Shown in pieces: positions 1 through 11,640 of a stretch of DNA of 64,000 nucleotides. Position numbers and translations under genes: made by a program. Source of the DNA: Serripes groenlandicus. Taxonomy: Eukaryota > Mollusca > Bivalvia > Cardiida > Cardiidae. The stretch spans positions 27,788,612 to 27,852,611 of the forward strand of contig JASEVX010000001.1 of assembly GCA_031761405.1 (NCBI GenBank). Reading direction: 5' to 3'. The notes under the pieces were generated by a model. That model ran no database searches. It saw only the letters and a program-made list of their open reading frames with translations, and was not told the DNA's origin. Within the stretch, counting starts at the first letter, position 1, and each line of letters begins with the position of its first letter.

Positions 1-760
1 CGGTATATCATTCCGGTATGGCACTAATTTTAAGATATTTGTTCTTGTCAAATATCTTGTAATATATGTATGAGGTTAAGAAAACATGGTTCGCCTTTAA
101 CTTAAAAGGAAAAATTAGGCAAAGCAAACGTTTTTCGTTTGAAATACTTATGTATCTCTTGCTAACTTGAAATGTGAATTCGAAGGTAATTTGTTTTGTA
201 CACGAACATGTGGTGTATTGAAAGTGCATATATGTCACATTTGTGCGAATCTGCCATTGTACGAAATATGTAAGTAGGAATAAGTGTTACCAGATTGGAC
301 TCTGGTTCCATTGGTTGTTAATAAAATGGTAGCCATTTTTTAAGTAACAAGTTCATTCTTCGAATTAACATGCCCCTCCATTTTCCTCTTTTTTCACAGT
401 TGACAGATAACTCTTTCAAATGAATTATATATATTCCACTTGTAAATTGCAATTAAAGTGTTATCAAATTTAAAATAGTAGATATGTTTTAGCTTTAAAG
501 GTCTATTTTCTGAAGAGCTGTTCAGATTAATGAAATACGCCAGACATGACATGCTGTATGTCACATTGCATTGGACTGACACTCATCCTTACGGATATAA
601 CTGTTTAACTTATCTATATATAATGTTGATCATGTGTGTCAAGTTCAATCTGAAGTGCTTTCTTAATGTAGAACAAGTTGGCGCACAATCTTGCACAAAA
701 CCCAAGTCCATATGGATCACCTTTGAGCTACCTATTGGGTTGACAATGAAATACATGTCT
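1..760. repeat. Dispersed repeat block R1, copy 1
   Basis: Nearly collinear with 22021-22724. Both begin with the same 'CGGTATATCATTCCGGTATG' phrase and share the 'CAAATATCTTGTAATA' and 'TTCGAATTAACATGCC' phrases and the 'GGCGCACAATC' end. A shorter copy lies at about 12245-12420, and a diverged one flanks the LINE (about 7330-7560 and 11080-11150). No coding capacity is visible. Copy 1 continues past the point where copy 2 is cut by the foldback element, into a 'TTTGAGCTACC...GGCAATGAAAT'-like tail that recurs near 62000. Confidence 0.75.
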
Positions 761-1084
761 TGGATACATTAGGATGATTACATATGGCAAGTTATAAAAT
801 ATTTGCTCTTTTTTGTAGAGCTTTTCACTGGTAACCATAATTTACAAATACCAGCATAACCGCCCCACAGTACTTTCAATCCTTTGATCAGGCAACATTT
901 ACAAAATTAATTTTTTTGATACTTGTCTTTATTTCTATCTGAACTTAATTGATATAGACAGGTGTAGCAATCAATACTCACAAGACAAAAACAATGCAAG
1001 AACATTTCTATTTTTAAGCATATATACGCATATATCACGAAACATCGTCGTCAGTCTGTCGACACTTTCGTTTCAACAACATTT

Positions 1085-1660
1085 CCTCTAAAACTTCTAG
1101 GCCAAATTGTCATGATCTTTCTCAGGAATTTCTCCTTGGATGGTCCTCTTCCAAAACTGTTCAAATGATTTAGGTCGATGTGGAACTTGGACGGCTGTGG
1201 CATCAGAACGGGGGAAATACCACAACTGTAGAAATCTTCTTGTACAAAAGTTCTGCCCGATTTGAAAATAATATGTTTTTCGTGTGACCCTCTACCGAGT
1301 TATTCCGATCCGCAAACAATACATGACCGCCAAGGGGCTGCGCTTAGTTTCCTTATACGGTACAGAGAATGTTCTGGATATGTTTTGAATATAATTATCA
1401 CAAATGTTTCTTGGGTGACCCTCAACCGAGATTGCTTAAAATATTCCGATCCGTTGAAAACATGGCCGCTAGGGGGAGGCCTAGTTTCCCTTCTTTGTTT
1501 ATATAGTGGAAACTTAAAAAAATCTTCATGTCCAACTCTAATGGTCCAATTTGGCACAACTGTTCCTTAGGTGACCCTCTACAAATTTTGTTCAAATTAT
1601 ACCGTCAAAGCGGAGTAATTCCTTTGTTCTGAAATTTCCCCCGGGTAGATTTGCCGCGTC
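1085..1660. repeat. Mollusc-type 'GTGACCCTCTAC' modular repeat
   Basis: Three to four imperfect modules each carry a phrase of the type TTCCTTGGGTGACCCTCTAC followed by a GTTCAAAT-like phrase and a 'CATGGCCGC' or 'CATGACCGCC' phrase. Modules lie near 1104-1170, 1270-1350, 1395-1500 and 1545-1610. The same phrases recur at 11340-11640, 18170-18430 and 57790-58010. I recall this repeat as common in bivalve genomes. Short open frames here are chance. Positions 761-1084 before it hold nothing I recognise. Confidence 0.6.
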
Positions 1661-1758
1661 AAATGAAAACCAACCTCCTAAAGTCAAAGACAGTTATATT
1701 CAAATTTAATATTTTGACTGTGCTATTATTATTTTTTAAGTCTTTGTTTTTCTCCTGT

Positions 1759-2034
1759 GAAGTCAAAGATGCTTATGTGACAAGATGACGAACGAGGCAG
1801 ATCCTGATCGGACTGCGCAGGCTTACATAAATCTTAGCTGGTTGAAGGGAATAGAAAGTCGTTTTTGTATGACGTGGTTTATTTCTGGGGGAAAATACAC
1901 TGTGCTGCAAGGATGTGCCGGGTGCATAAATTAAAGTTGACTTAAAATAGGGTGTCCTTACATGCTTGCTGGCACATTTAAAGGAAACAAAGCATTTTAA
2001 CTCATCTGCAGCAAACGGGTTTTGAAAGCATTGT
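1759..2034. repeat. 276-bp direct repeat, copy 1
   Basis: Almost identical to 2748-3023 and of equal length. I see only about two differences: A/G in 'GATGACG' and A/T in 'GGGAATAG'. The end carries a 'CATCTGCAGCAAACGGG' phrase found in a wider family (23470-23950, 57480-57660). The 2035-2747 spacer begins with the inverted partner of that phrase (2040-2069) and otherwise holds nothing recognisable. Confidence 0.85.
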
Positions 2035-2747
2035 GTCACTATGTTTTCAAAAAGCCGTCTGCAGCAGAGGCGTCAGAAAGCGTTTATATGAAGGAAAGGG
2101 TTAATTAACAGTCTCATTGGCCGGGCTTAGTTTGTAAATTGTTCATGCAACGCCTATTAGATAATTATACTAGATCTGACGAAAATAAAATTTGAAAAGC
2201 GTTATGATCATGACTCCATGATAGAATATTTGTTGTATCTATGCATATATATTAGAGAATAACTAGCCATAATTATTGATAAAATACATTGACACCATAA
2301 AGAAACTGACTTATTATGCAAACTCGAAACATGTTAATTTAATGTGGCATAGTTTAAAACTATCGCTCCCTTTGTCGATCATGTCAACGCAATATGCAAT
2401 ATGATAATAATCCGCATTGTACGTATTGTCAATTTTGAAACATTTTGACGTTAAAATAATTGGTAATACCTTAAGCCTACAAGCTGCTACTTCGTTAAAG
2501 AGGCACAAAAAAATGATAAGACTTTTACGAATAATTGTTTGGATGAATAATGAAGTGACATGTTGGATTGAAGTTAATTGAATTTGAAAATAGAACTTGT
2601 CGATGAAGCTAACGTACAGTTAAAACGTATAAATATAAAGCAGCTCATTACAGTAAGTCCAGATAATTTGAATTGTTAATTTTTTGAAACGGAATAAAAC
2701 ATGTCTTGACAGAGTGTCCGCCTTTACACAGTTGAGCTGCGACTGAC

Positions 2748-3023
2748 GAAGTCAAAGATGCTTATGTGACAAGATGGCGAACGAGGCAGATCCTGATCGG
2801 ACTGCGCAGGCTTACATAAATCTTAGCTGGTTGAAGGGAATTGAAAGTCGTTTTTGTATGACGTGGTTTATTTCTGGGGGAAAATACACTGTGCTGCAAG
2901 GATGTGCCGGGTGCATAAATTAAAGTTGACTTAAAATAGGGTGTCCTTACATGCTTGCTGGCACATTTAAAGGAAACAAAGCATTTTAACTCATCTGCAG
3001 CAAACGGGTTTTGAAAGCATTGT
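2748..3023. repeat. 276-bp direct repeat, copy 2
   Basis: Second copy of the unit at 1759-2034, same orientation, 989 bp downstream. The near identity points to a recent duplication or recent mobilisation of a small element. No inverted terminal repeat or clear target duplication is visible at its edges. The following 3024-4313 stretch is AT-rich and contains nothing I can name. Confidence 0.85.
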
Positions 3024-4313
3024 AACAAAAGTAGAAATTACTTCAACTTATCCTTTTCCTGTGGGGTTTAAACTCTAGTCAGTCATAACAGCTTCATTTA
3101 TACACATATTTTCTTTGAAATTAGATAAATTTAGTTCTGGATTAAACGGAATTCAACCAGAAGGTTGGAAAATGTATTTCGAGTGTTTCATAACAAACTA
3201 TTCAACAAAACCCCACTTTGGAAGTTTGACAAAAGAAAAAATATAATTATGTAGTTGTGCATGTTTTTGGGACGGTTGTCGTTTTCTTTCATAAAATAAA
3301 ATGGCAAACAGCATTACAACTAAGCATTGCTTACATACAGAAGCTTTCTGATGCTTCTGCAGCTTAATGCATTTAAAACATTATTGCAATAGGAAAAACT
3401 GCTGCTCATCATGAGCAATTTCGCATTTTGGTACAATGTTTGAACTCTATTCAATCATTGATTTTTTATTTATAGAGGTTTATCAAAAGTTTTAACCAGA
3501 CTCTAACTCATCTGCTAAATTTGTTTCAGAATACCTTGTCCTAATTAGCAAACCTGTGTTTTACAGTCTCATATTTCTCTGCAATAGTAGTTGTTTATTT
3601 TGATGTTATGCATTTACGAGTAGTATTTTGTTTCCATAGTTACCTATAAGAATGAATATCCTTGGACATATTTGGGAAGCATGTACATAATATTACCATG
3701 TGTCTGATTCTAAGATCAGTTGGTATAATTGTTCGTTGGAAGACGCTTTACAAAACCCTTTTGATTTATCAACATAGCTCCAAGGCGGCATCAAGACAGG
3801 TTTTAAAGGGGCTTTTCTTGTTTTACTCGTATGTATAGAGTAAAACTATAGAAAACTGTTTAATTTTTATTAAATCAGGTGAGTGATTTAGGACCATGGC
3901 CCATTTGAATGTGTTTAAGGTGAACACTTTGTTTTTATACAAAAGTTAAAGTCCGATTTGAAATAATTTGGCACAAAGGTTTCTTGATGACCTTTTAACA
4001 AATTAGTAAATAATGTCTTTTTCTTCCTTCAATGACCATCCATTCAGTTACATCCTGTATATTTAACACTCTTAAATTACCATGCTGGCTACATCCAACC
4101 AATCGCACCCTGCAAACGAGCATTGCAATGGCGCAGTGGGTACATAGGAATCTGGTGTTCCAATTAAAAACCTTCATGGGCAGATTAAAATGAAACTGGA
4201 TTAACTAAGTGACTTATCTCATTGTTGAGTGAATCATATCTTGTGTATATACATATACAGCTGCCTTCAAATTCCAACACAACCGTCCCACCTGTACATT
4301 CAGTGCTTTGATT

Positions 4314-4482
4314 TACCCAGTACTAATGGTCCATTTATTCTGACACCAGCCAGTGAGTTATTATGTAATACTTACCCTTCAATGCTAAGCTCCAAGTATG
4401 GAAAGCAATTAAATATCAACTTTTAAAATCTTTGGTATGACCTGGCCGGGGATGGAACCCGTGACCTCCCGCACCCGATGCG
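4314..4482 (-). mobile_element. tRNA-derived SINE (family A), minus strand
   Basis: On the minus strand the head reads as a tRNA-like sequence. The B-box complement 'GGGGATGGAACCC' lies inside 'GGTATGACCTGGCCGGGG', and the body 'GTCCATTTATTCTGACACC' is shared with the copies at 28150 and 29875. The A-box end is truncated at about 4482, exactly where the TRPV-like pseudogene fragment begins. Confidence 0.7.
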
Positions 4483-4485
4483 TGA

Positions 4486-4775
4486 GAATATGCAATCTAT
4501 GTGTTACCGTTGTCCGAAATATCGATTGGTATTTCATTATTTACTCTCTGCGCTTTGTCGAACAGTTCGGTTGGTTTACAGTGTTGATCACACTTGTGAC
4601 ATCCGATCAGTTACAGTTTGAGATCGTTAAGTCGTTAATGTTGATCTGTTTCTCTTTTGCTTTGTCTGCAGCCATCCATGGGGCGGAGGAAATTACCAAA
4701 CATAATTGTCATCATGTCGGTAATCTTTAGAAATGTTTACAGTCATGTTATGGATTTGGTGAAAACATAGTGTAC
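4486..4775 (+). pseudogene. TRPV-like channel pseudogene fragment A (S4-S5-pore)
   Basis: Translated pieces align with residues of the intact channel at 32990-42349 across S4, S5 and the pore helix. The run 'IDWYFIIYSLRFVEQFGWFT' here corresponds to 'IIGWYSMIYFLRVVEQFSFF' there, and 'HHVGNL' corresponds to 'QHVGKT'. The similarity is also plain at the DNA level ('TATGTGTTACCGTT', then 'TTTACAGTCATGTTA'). The frame breaks at a stop near 4728, and the pore region continues only at DNA level to about 4775. No S1-S3 or S6 is present, and it abuts a SINE on its 5' side. It is a dead fragment in the opposite orientation to the intact gene. Confidence 0.85.
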
Positions 4776-4785
4776 AATTGATATA

Positions 4786-5420
4786 TGTTTCCCAAATGCG
4801 AACAATTACTCATGGTTTCATATTGTTGCACGTTTCTATTAACATTATTCCTTTTGTTTCCTTGTTGTGTTAGCGCTATGATATATGTTTCCAAAAAGCG
4901 AACAATTACTCATTATTTCATAATGTTGCACGTTTCTAATAAAACTGATTCCTTTTGTTTCCTTGTTGTGTTAGCATCTTTCCATTTTTCAAAAGCAGAA
5001 CACTGTCATATCAGTTAAGCGACTAACGTGCATGTGTGCATCATTGCATCCGCGTAACACAGTGGGTTTGTATTTCGGTTGATTAGTTCAGGACATCCGA
5101 TTCTGCAAAGAAATCACTATTATTCTGAAGTATTATGTGTGACCCGATATGGAATGGAACCTGGTTGTTTCAAAAAGCGATCAATTACTCCTTGTTTCAT
5201 AATGTTGCACGTTTCTAATAACATTATTCCTTCTCTTTCCTTGTTCTGTTAAACGACTAACGTGCATTTGTGCATCATTACATTCGCGTAACACAATGGG
5301 TTTACCTTTCGGTTGATATTTTCAGGATATCCGTTTCTGTAGAGACATTACTGTTATTCTAAAGTAGTATGAGTGATCCGATATAGGATGGAACCTGACT
5401 GTTCCAGAAGCGGACGTTCT
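4786..5420. repeat. Locally duplicated sequence (about 232-bp and 100-bp units)
   Basis: A phrase of type 'AAGCGAACAATTACTCAT...GTTGCACGTTTCTAAT...TTGTTTCCTTGTTGTGTTA' occurs three times (about 4788, 4890, 5172). A longer unit starting 'GACTAACGTGCAT' occurs at about 5021 and 5253, including 'CGCGTAACACA' and 'GGTTGAT'. This is an imperfect tandem duplication with no coding content. Confidence 0.7.
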
Positions 5421-5824
5421 AACAATTACAGTAGGATGTTATCATGATACCTAATGAGTCGTTACTCATATACACATGTACATTTATTCGGTTTTATCTT
5501 TGCAATGATAAAATTAAAGACGACAAATTCAACATATTTGTTATCAATTGATTTTTGTCATATTTGATAACCGTGTTAACATAACAAATCTTGAATAAAT
5601 AGGCTGTGGATTTTCAGTGACTCAAACGGGCAGACCCAAGTAAAAAGCGATCTTAAAGGTGTCTTTCCTTTTCATTAAATTCACGTTTATTGACGGCGAT
5701 ACATATTGTGAAAATTGTTTCTATTTGTAATGTGCTTGTACGGACAATTAAAGCGTTGTACACACTAGATGTGTATAAGGAGGATTGTTTGAAACTGCAC
5801 AGTTCGTACATGCCTCTTTATCCC

Positions 5825-5965
5825 ATTATTGTTTTTGTTTTCTTTTACGCAGCTTGCAACAATATTTCGGTTATATTACGGTGTGTCCTGGGTAGGTTAC
5901 CGGTATAATTGCTACACTTTCACCAGTGAGTATGACATAATGTTTAACCCATAATCCTGAGCGCC
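5825..5965 (-). mobile_element. Partial SINE (family A tail and body)
   Basis: Contains the tail-type phrase 'TTTTACGC...TTTCGGTTATATTACGG' followed by 'TCCTGGGTAGGTTACC' and 'CATAATCCTGAGCGCCAAG', as in the copies at 12018 and 21740. The tRNA-like head is absent, so the copy is truncated. Confidence 0.5.
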
Positions 5966-6406
5966 AAGAGGTAATTCCATTTCTGTCATTGTAACATCTG
6001 TGTTTTCCCGTTATAAGAAATAGATGACAGCTTAGTAGCAGTGATTGTCAATACTATCTCAAACACCAAGGCTTAATTGTGTCGTGTTGCATCGCCGTAC
6101 AGTGGTTGTAGTTAAAGGTTGATAAATAAAAGTTCAATTATTGAAATGAGTTGTAAGTATTATTGCAAAACGAAAACAAAAATCAATTGAGCAATTTATC
6201 CTGCTGCCAATTAGTTCAAGAGTCGTCTGCGGTGTTATGTCGGGAACAAAGCTAAAAGATAGATGAATGTTTGCCAATGTAAAAGGTTTACTGACAAAAG
6301 AATCCTATTGAACTATAAATCGATATATACAGTTCTCATACGCACTTTGCTGAAACCTGCAAGATCTTCAATATGAGGAATGTGTATTACTTTCAACCAG
6401 AAGAGT

Positions 6407-6660
6407 TGAGCCGTTCCTCAACGAGAAAACCAACATCATGGACACTGCGTAAAGTATCGACCCGGGTCAGACAAAGCATGCCGTACAGGCTAACCCGGAC
6501 CGACACGTTTCGCCTCGTGTGAATTTCTTTTCTGTTTCAAGAATCATTACTCTATACCTCTATGTGTCGGCCCGGATAGGCCTGCATGGACTGCGTAGGC
6601 TGATCTGGGTCGATACATTACGCAGAGTCCATAATGTTGGTTTTCTCGTGGAACGGCTCA
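6407..6660. mobile_element. Palindromic MITE, GAGCCGTCCC family, copy 1
   Basis: Ends are inverted repeats: TGAGCCGTTCC...CGAGAAAACCAACAT at the left and ATGTTGGTTTTCTCG...GGAACGGCTCA at the right. The interior carries the family phrases 'TATCGACCCGGGTCAG', 'GTTTCAAGAATCATTACTC' and 'GATCTGGGTCGATAC'. The 254-bp length and absence of an ORF suit a non-autonomous DNA element. Confidence 0.8.
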
Positions 6661-6864
6661 TTTGTCTGAAATATTATGCATGTTCAGCATGCCAGTCGGA
6701 TCTACTGGAATAGTGAGGTCCGCAAATCACACATGTTTGAAGTGAAAATATACAATGTTAATTCCCCTTATAAAACGGGACGTTAAATCTAGTGAATAAG
6801 TCCCCGAGAATGTGTAAACATATTGAAATGACATGTGTTTTTAATCATAGAAGAAATTTTCTGG

Positions 6865-7128
6865 ACGCAAGAACCCTGGTGGCTGTGTAGGAAGCTATGC
6901 GGGCATACATGCAGGCATTGTGAGTTCGAACCTACTCTGCTCGCCCAACCTTATCAAGTTCCGGAGTTTGACAAAAGTCAATGTGATAAGCGTCATTCGT
7001 CTTCTACCAATGGGCTTTAATGGCTGTTGTGTCGCGAACTGGTGTTAGAAAGCCATGGATATGAGAACTGGCCGCCGTGATATAACTGAAATTGTGTTGA
7101 AAACGTCGTTAAACCCAATTAATCAAGG
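6865..7128 (+). mobile_element. tRNA-derived SINE (family B), plus strand
   Basis: The tRNA-like head has an A-box-like 'TGGCTGTGTAGG' and a B-box 'GAGTTCGAACC' near 6920. A body follows, with a conserved 3' tail 'GCCGCCGTGATATAACTG...AACGTCGTTAAACCCAATTAA'. The same tail is seen at 21150, 27690 and 53450, and inverted in family A and C copies. This copy is near full length and sits at the same site as the SINE at 21040-21190 in the duplicated segment. Confidence 0.75.
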
Positions 7129-7834
7129 TACAAAAGATCAGTTAAACATCGTTATAACGTGCCGTAAACTCTTGTACAAATAGCACGGATATTGAAACTA
7201 TTCACATGGCATTCTGTCTGGCCAGCGTTAATTTTCATGTTTCTTGAATATTGAAAATTAGTTCGAGTCGTTCTCTGTCTTGAATAAGAAAAGTCTTACG
7301 TAACGTTACGGTACTGTTGCTTAAACTATATAATTTTCAAATTAAATCTCTTATAATATATGTACAAGTTTAAAAAAGCATTTTTCCCCTATTACTTAAT
7401 AGGACAAAATATACAAAGTAAAGTATTTATTTTATTTGAAATACTAGTTTAAATCTAGGTTATAGGTTATGCGCACGCACAAGTGATGTATTGAGTGTTC
7501 TTAAATGTGCTTAATTGTGGTTAGATTGAAATAATTCATTTTCCATAGGCAACTTTGGTAGCGTTATTGGATGTGGTTCTTTCCACGAAATATAAACACA
7601 CAGAAATCTATATTTAATTAAAGTTCATTCTTAATCACAAAAGTAAAAAACATGTTGACCTTCCTTTTATTGAGCTAAAATCAAAGGTCTCCTTTATCCC
7701 GCAGTGAATTTTACTTTCAATTTAAAAAACATGTTGTCCTAAAAATTGCTCTTTATGTGTCAATATAGCTCAAAGTACACAATGTTTACGTAACAAATCA
7801 GTCAGAGGGTACAACAGAAATCATAATTGCCCAA

Positions 7835-8554
7835 TGGGAGACAACTTCACCAGAAAACTCAACAGTGTACAAAAATGTTAATTTTGATCTGTATGAATAT
7901 GATTTCTTTGATGACATAAGCGACGATATATTACATTTCACTAATTATGGTGAAGTGTTTCTCACGGGGGATTTTAACAGCCGTGTCGGTGTAGAATCAG
8001 ATTTTGTAGAGAATCTGGACATGCAGCGATTTGTCGATTTACCATTACTACAAACACCTGATTCTTTCAAGTTAAGAAAATCGTCCGATTTGCATGTTAA
8101 TAACTTTGGAAAGAAGTTATCAACCCTTTGTAAACAGCACGACTTGCTTATAGTTAACGGCATATTAGAGAATGGTGATTTTACATGCTTTTCTCTTAGA
8201 AGAGAGGTAGTTGGTAAAAGTATCGTCGATTATGTTATAACTAAATGGTCTAACTTTGAAAACATTAAAGAGTTTGAAATATTAGATTTAAATGAATGTT
8301 CGGATCATTGTTCTCTGTCTTTTAAACTAAACATATGTGCTGAATTTAACATGAAACAAAAAGAAAGAATTACTTTTGATGAAATCATTTGGAATGACTG
8401 TAATAAAGAGCTATTTATACAAGAGCTGAATTCTAACATAGATTCCATTGAAAACATTGTTATGCAATTAGAGAACAGTGATATTGTGATTGATCAATGT
8501 ATTGAAAGCTTTTCGACATTAGTTCATACTACATGCAAGAAATGTTTTGGTTAA
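7835..8554 (+). pseudogene. LINE endonuclease domain, N-terminally truncated
   Basis: Encodes the second half of an apurinic-endonuclease-like domain that nicks target DNA in LINE retrotransposition. The frame is open upstream of the first ATG (7875), through 'SPENSTVYKN'. Visible motifs are 'FLTGDFNSRVG' (catalytic D and N), 'IVDYVI' and the terminal 'SDHCSLSF' with its catalytic His. The N-terminal metal-binding Asn and Glu segment is absent, so it cannot be a working nuclease. The frame ends at 8554. The linker to the RT continues in frame-shifted, stop-containing form through 8780 ('QWFNGDCVQAK' region). Confidence 0.85.
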
Positions 8555-8782
8555 ACGATCACTGTTAATGATAATGGCTCAAACAGGCAGCAAAAAACCC
8601 AATGGTTTAACGGTGACTGTGTACAAGCTAAATCAGAATTCTTTAAAAGCAGGAAGATATATAAACTTAATAAATCTAATGAAAATCTTAATCATTTTCT
8701 ATTTGCTTGAAAAAAATATTGTAATATTCGGAGAAAATGTAAACTAATTTATAATAATGAACAGAAGGCTATCATTTCTGAA

Positions 8783-9582
8783 ATGAGTCGTACAAACCCT
8801 AGAAATTTTTGGAAACTTATTAACCGAGACAAGTTGATAAAAGATGATAATTCAATCACAAAGCAGGATTTTCTAAATCACTTTTCAGATTTAGCAAACA
8901 GTGGAAGGGGCGACTTACAATTCAGTGCGTCAGATCCCAATCTAGAAAATGTTATATTCATTGAGGACTTGGATAAGCCCTTTACAATTGACGAAATTAT
9001 GAAAGTTATATAGTCCTTAAAACGTAACAAAAGTCCGGGTTTAAATAGTATTTCGGCAAACTTTTTATAGTTGCTAATATTATTATAAGTCCTTATCTTG
9101 TTCGAATTTTTAATATAATTTTGGACGCTGGTGTTTACCCTGACCAATGGACAAAGGGTGTAATTGTCCCAATCCATAATAAGGGTGACAAAGACAACCC
9201 GAGTAATTATAGAGGGATTACCTTGATACGTACTATGGCTAAAATGTTCTCACTCTGTTTGCGTAATCGCCTAAATACATGGTGTGAGCGGGAAAACATA
9301 TATGATAACTCCCAGTTCCGGTTTAGAGATGGAAGAGGTACCATCGATTGCATTTGTATTTTACATAATATAATTCAAAAGATGATTGCTAAGAAAAAAC
9401 AGTTATTTTGTGCCTTCATTGACTATGACAAATGTTTCGATACCATAAACAGGGACCCGCTTTGGCTTAAATTAATACAACTTGGTGTAAGTTCAAAGTT
9501 TGTAACTGTTTTAAAAAGTATTTATAGAAATGTCTCAGCTTGCATAAAAACTCATTCGGATAGGCATTATTCGGATTTATAA
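8783..9582 (+). pseudogene. LINE reverse transcriptase, N-terminal and finger/palm part
   Basis: Two frames are joined by breaks near 9013-9121. The first contains 'NPRNFWKLIN' (RT-0 type). The second carries 'WTKGVIVPIHNKGD', 'NYRGITL' and 'FIDYDKCFDTINR', which are RT motifs 1-3 with the first catalytic Asp in 'FIDYDKCFD'. After 'SACIKTHSD' the frame runs into a stop at 9580-9582. The following codons that would carry the QG...SP motif before the catalytic box are missing. Confidence 0.85.
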
Positions 9583-9589
9583 CGATATA

Positions 9590-10840
9590 AGCGACAGTAA
9601 TGCAATTGATAATCTAACTGTAAACGACTTAAATCTACTAACATTATACCTGCTCTTGTTCGCTGATGATATTGCGGTGTTTTCAACGGATAGTATAAGC
9701 CTGCAGTTACAATTGGATAAAATCCATGAGTATTCGCGGAAATGGGGTCTTAAAATCCACGTTAATAAAACTAAAATTTGCATTTTTGAGTAGCGTCTTA
9801 GCCACAATGATTTGGAATGGTCCATAAATGGCGAACGTCTAGATTTAGTAGATAACTTTTATTATTTAGGGGTTAGGTTTTATAGAACCGGTAACTTTTC
9901 ATTAGCTGTTAAGAGTCTACATGACCAAGCAATGAAGGTCATGTATAGTTTATTATCAATATTCAAACGTGTATCAATGGACATTAAAACAAAGCTATCA
10001 TTATTTGATAAATTAGTTACACCTATTATTCTGTATGGGGCCGAGGTATGGGGGATATACAAGTACAAAGAGGTAGATAGTCTTCATATCAGATTTTGCA
10101 AAATGATTTTAGGAGTCCGTAAACAAAGTTCTAATAATGCTGTTTTAGGTGAACTCGGTCGATTCCCCCTTTCTATCATATGCATGGAAACATCACTTAA
10201 ATACTGGCTTAAAGTGAAGCGTTCATCAATAACAAGTTTAAACGATGTATATAACGACAGTTGTGGCCATCTTTTAAATTTAAAAACAAGATGGGTTTAT
10301 AGAATTAAACAGCAATTATCAGATTTGGGATTATCTTTTGTTTGGACACATTTTGATCGAGACTGCAATTATTTCCCAATACTTAAGAACCGTATGAGGG
10401 ATCAATTTATTCAAAAGTGGTTTTCAGACATCAATAGTTCATCTAAACTAAATTACTATAAAGATTTTAAAACGACTTTTGAATTCGAATCCTACGTAGA
10501 AAATATCAAAAATGATAGATTAAGAATTTGTTTGACAAAAATACGTATATCAGATCATAAGCTAGCTATTGAAATTGGTAGATATACAAATATTGCGAGA
10601 AATGAACGATACTGTGAATTATGCAACACACTTTCATTGGAAAGTGAATACCACTTTGTCTTGGCATGTCCCTCATTAAGAGATTTAAGAATAAAGTATT
10701 TTAAACCGTCTTTTCCAACATTGTTTAAATTTTCGCGATTAATGTCAACTAAAAATAGAAATTTACAAATTAGTCTTGCTAGATTTATTAATGAAGCTTC
10801 AAATGGAAGGAGGGATCTTATATCGATACCTGCTATTTGA
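9590..10840 (+). pseudogene. LINE reverse transcriptase catalytic box, thumb and zinc-finger C-terminus
   Basis: Frame 2 has 'YLLLFADDIAVFST' (9640-9690), the FADD catalytic box, then 'WGLKIHVNKTKI', an in-frame TAG at 9791-9793, and 342 open codons after it. These include 'YYLGV', 'ILYGAEVWG', 'FCKMILGVRK' and a terminal CX2C...HX4C-type finger in 'CELCNTL...HFVLAC'. The stop is at 10838-10840. One stop and a small deletion separate this from the upstream RT, so the element is relatively young but dead. Confidence 0.85.
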
Positions 10841-11339
10841 ATCATAACCACAGAAAAACATTTTACTATTAATAATGATGTTATAATGCATATATGAATA
10901 GTTTTGTTATGCATGTAGTCATGTTTTTTGCATGTTCTACCATTTTGTATGTATTTTGTATGGCCAATGGCACATTTAGTGCCGACTTGCCTAATAAAAT
11001 TATTTGAGTTGAGTTGAGTTGTATTCTCTCCACAAGACTGACTGCCTTTGACATAGTGTACAAAATGTGAAAGATGTGATAGGGGTAACCAGATTGGACA
11101 TTTCGACGGGTTGTTTATAATTGTAAAACATTTTCCAGTCAACTTTTATGACCAGGTAACTATATGTATAAGTTGTTAATTGGCACATGTGTTGTTTTTA
11201 TTCACGCAGGATGATTGCATTGAATCTATAAAGATGTCCATTTGTTGAAAGAAGCCGTTTTTAATGTGCTCGGTCGTACTTTTTGGAAATTGTGTTTCAT
11301 GACCATAGATTTGTTTTATAGCAATTAGTTTCCAATTCT

Positions 11340-11640
11340 TTCAAGTTTATTTTTATGCAAAATCCATCCTAAACCACAAGAACAATTTCAATCAAACTTC
11401 ACAGAAATGTTCACTTCGTGGTCCTCCTTCACAAGTGTTCAGAAATGTAATCATACGTAGAACTGCCGTTGCTGCGGAATCAGAAAAGTGATAGAATGAC
11501 AATTTTTTGAAAAATAAATTCTCAACTCATTTATAGATAATTCAACAAAAAAGCTCCTTGTGTGATCTTCTACATAAACAGTTCACGCCATATTGAAAGC
11601 TTGAAAACAATGGTGACCTGGTGGCACCAGAAAATGGGCG
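11340..11640. repeat. Mollusc-type modular repeat
   Basis: Phrases 'CAAACTTCACAGAAATGTTC', 'GTGGTCCTCC', 'GTGATCTTCTACATAAACAG' and 'ATGGTGACCTGGTGGCACCAG' match the module order seen at 1085-1660 and 57790-58010. The sequence is degenerate and non-coding. Confidence 0.5.

Larger units (their letters stand above)
5650..7560. repeat. Segmental duplication copy 1 (3' flank of TRPV-like fragment A)
   Basis: Collinear with about 20440-22300. Matching points include 'TACGGACAAT(T/A)AA' (5737 versus 20548), 'TGAGCAATT' (6189 versus 20812), 'TTTAATCATAG' before a SINE (6838 versus 21000), 'GCACGGATATT' (7182 versus 21268) and 'CAGCGTTAATTTTC' (7223 versus 21309). The offset stays near 14.8 kb. The MITE at 6407-6660 has no counterpart in copy 2 and so was inserted after the duplication. 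Confidence 0.65.
7835..11021 (+). mobile_element. 5'-truncated, inactivated non-LTR retrotransposon (LINE)
   Basis: A single LINE remnant comprises the C-terminal half of an APE-type endonuclease, reverse transcriptase and a C-terminal CCHC-like finger. It ends with AATAAA (10993-10998) and a (TTGAG)n tail at 11004-11021. The endonuclease N-terminus is missing, as expected from incomplete reverse transcription. Stops and frame changes occur at about 8550, 8710, 9013, 9582 and 9791. The domain order and short-repeat tail fit a CR1/L2/Jockey-like clade, but I cannot assign the clade firmly. It interrupts duplication copy 1. Confidence 0.9.

Noticed and set aside
5690..5908. S6 remnant of the TRPV-like gene ('PIIVFVFF')
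   Set aside because: The resemblance is short and overlaps a recognisable SINE tail; kept only as a possibility.
8878..9177. Minus-strand frame inside the LINE
   Set aside because: Shadow of the reverse-transcriptase coding sequence.
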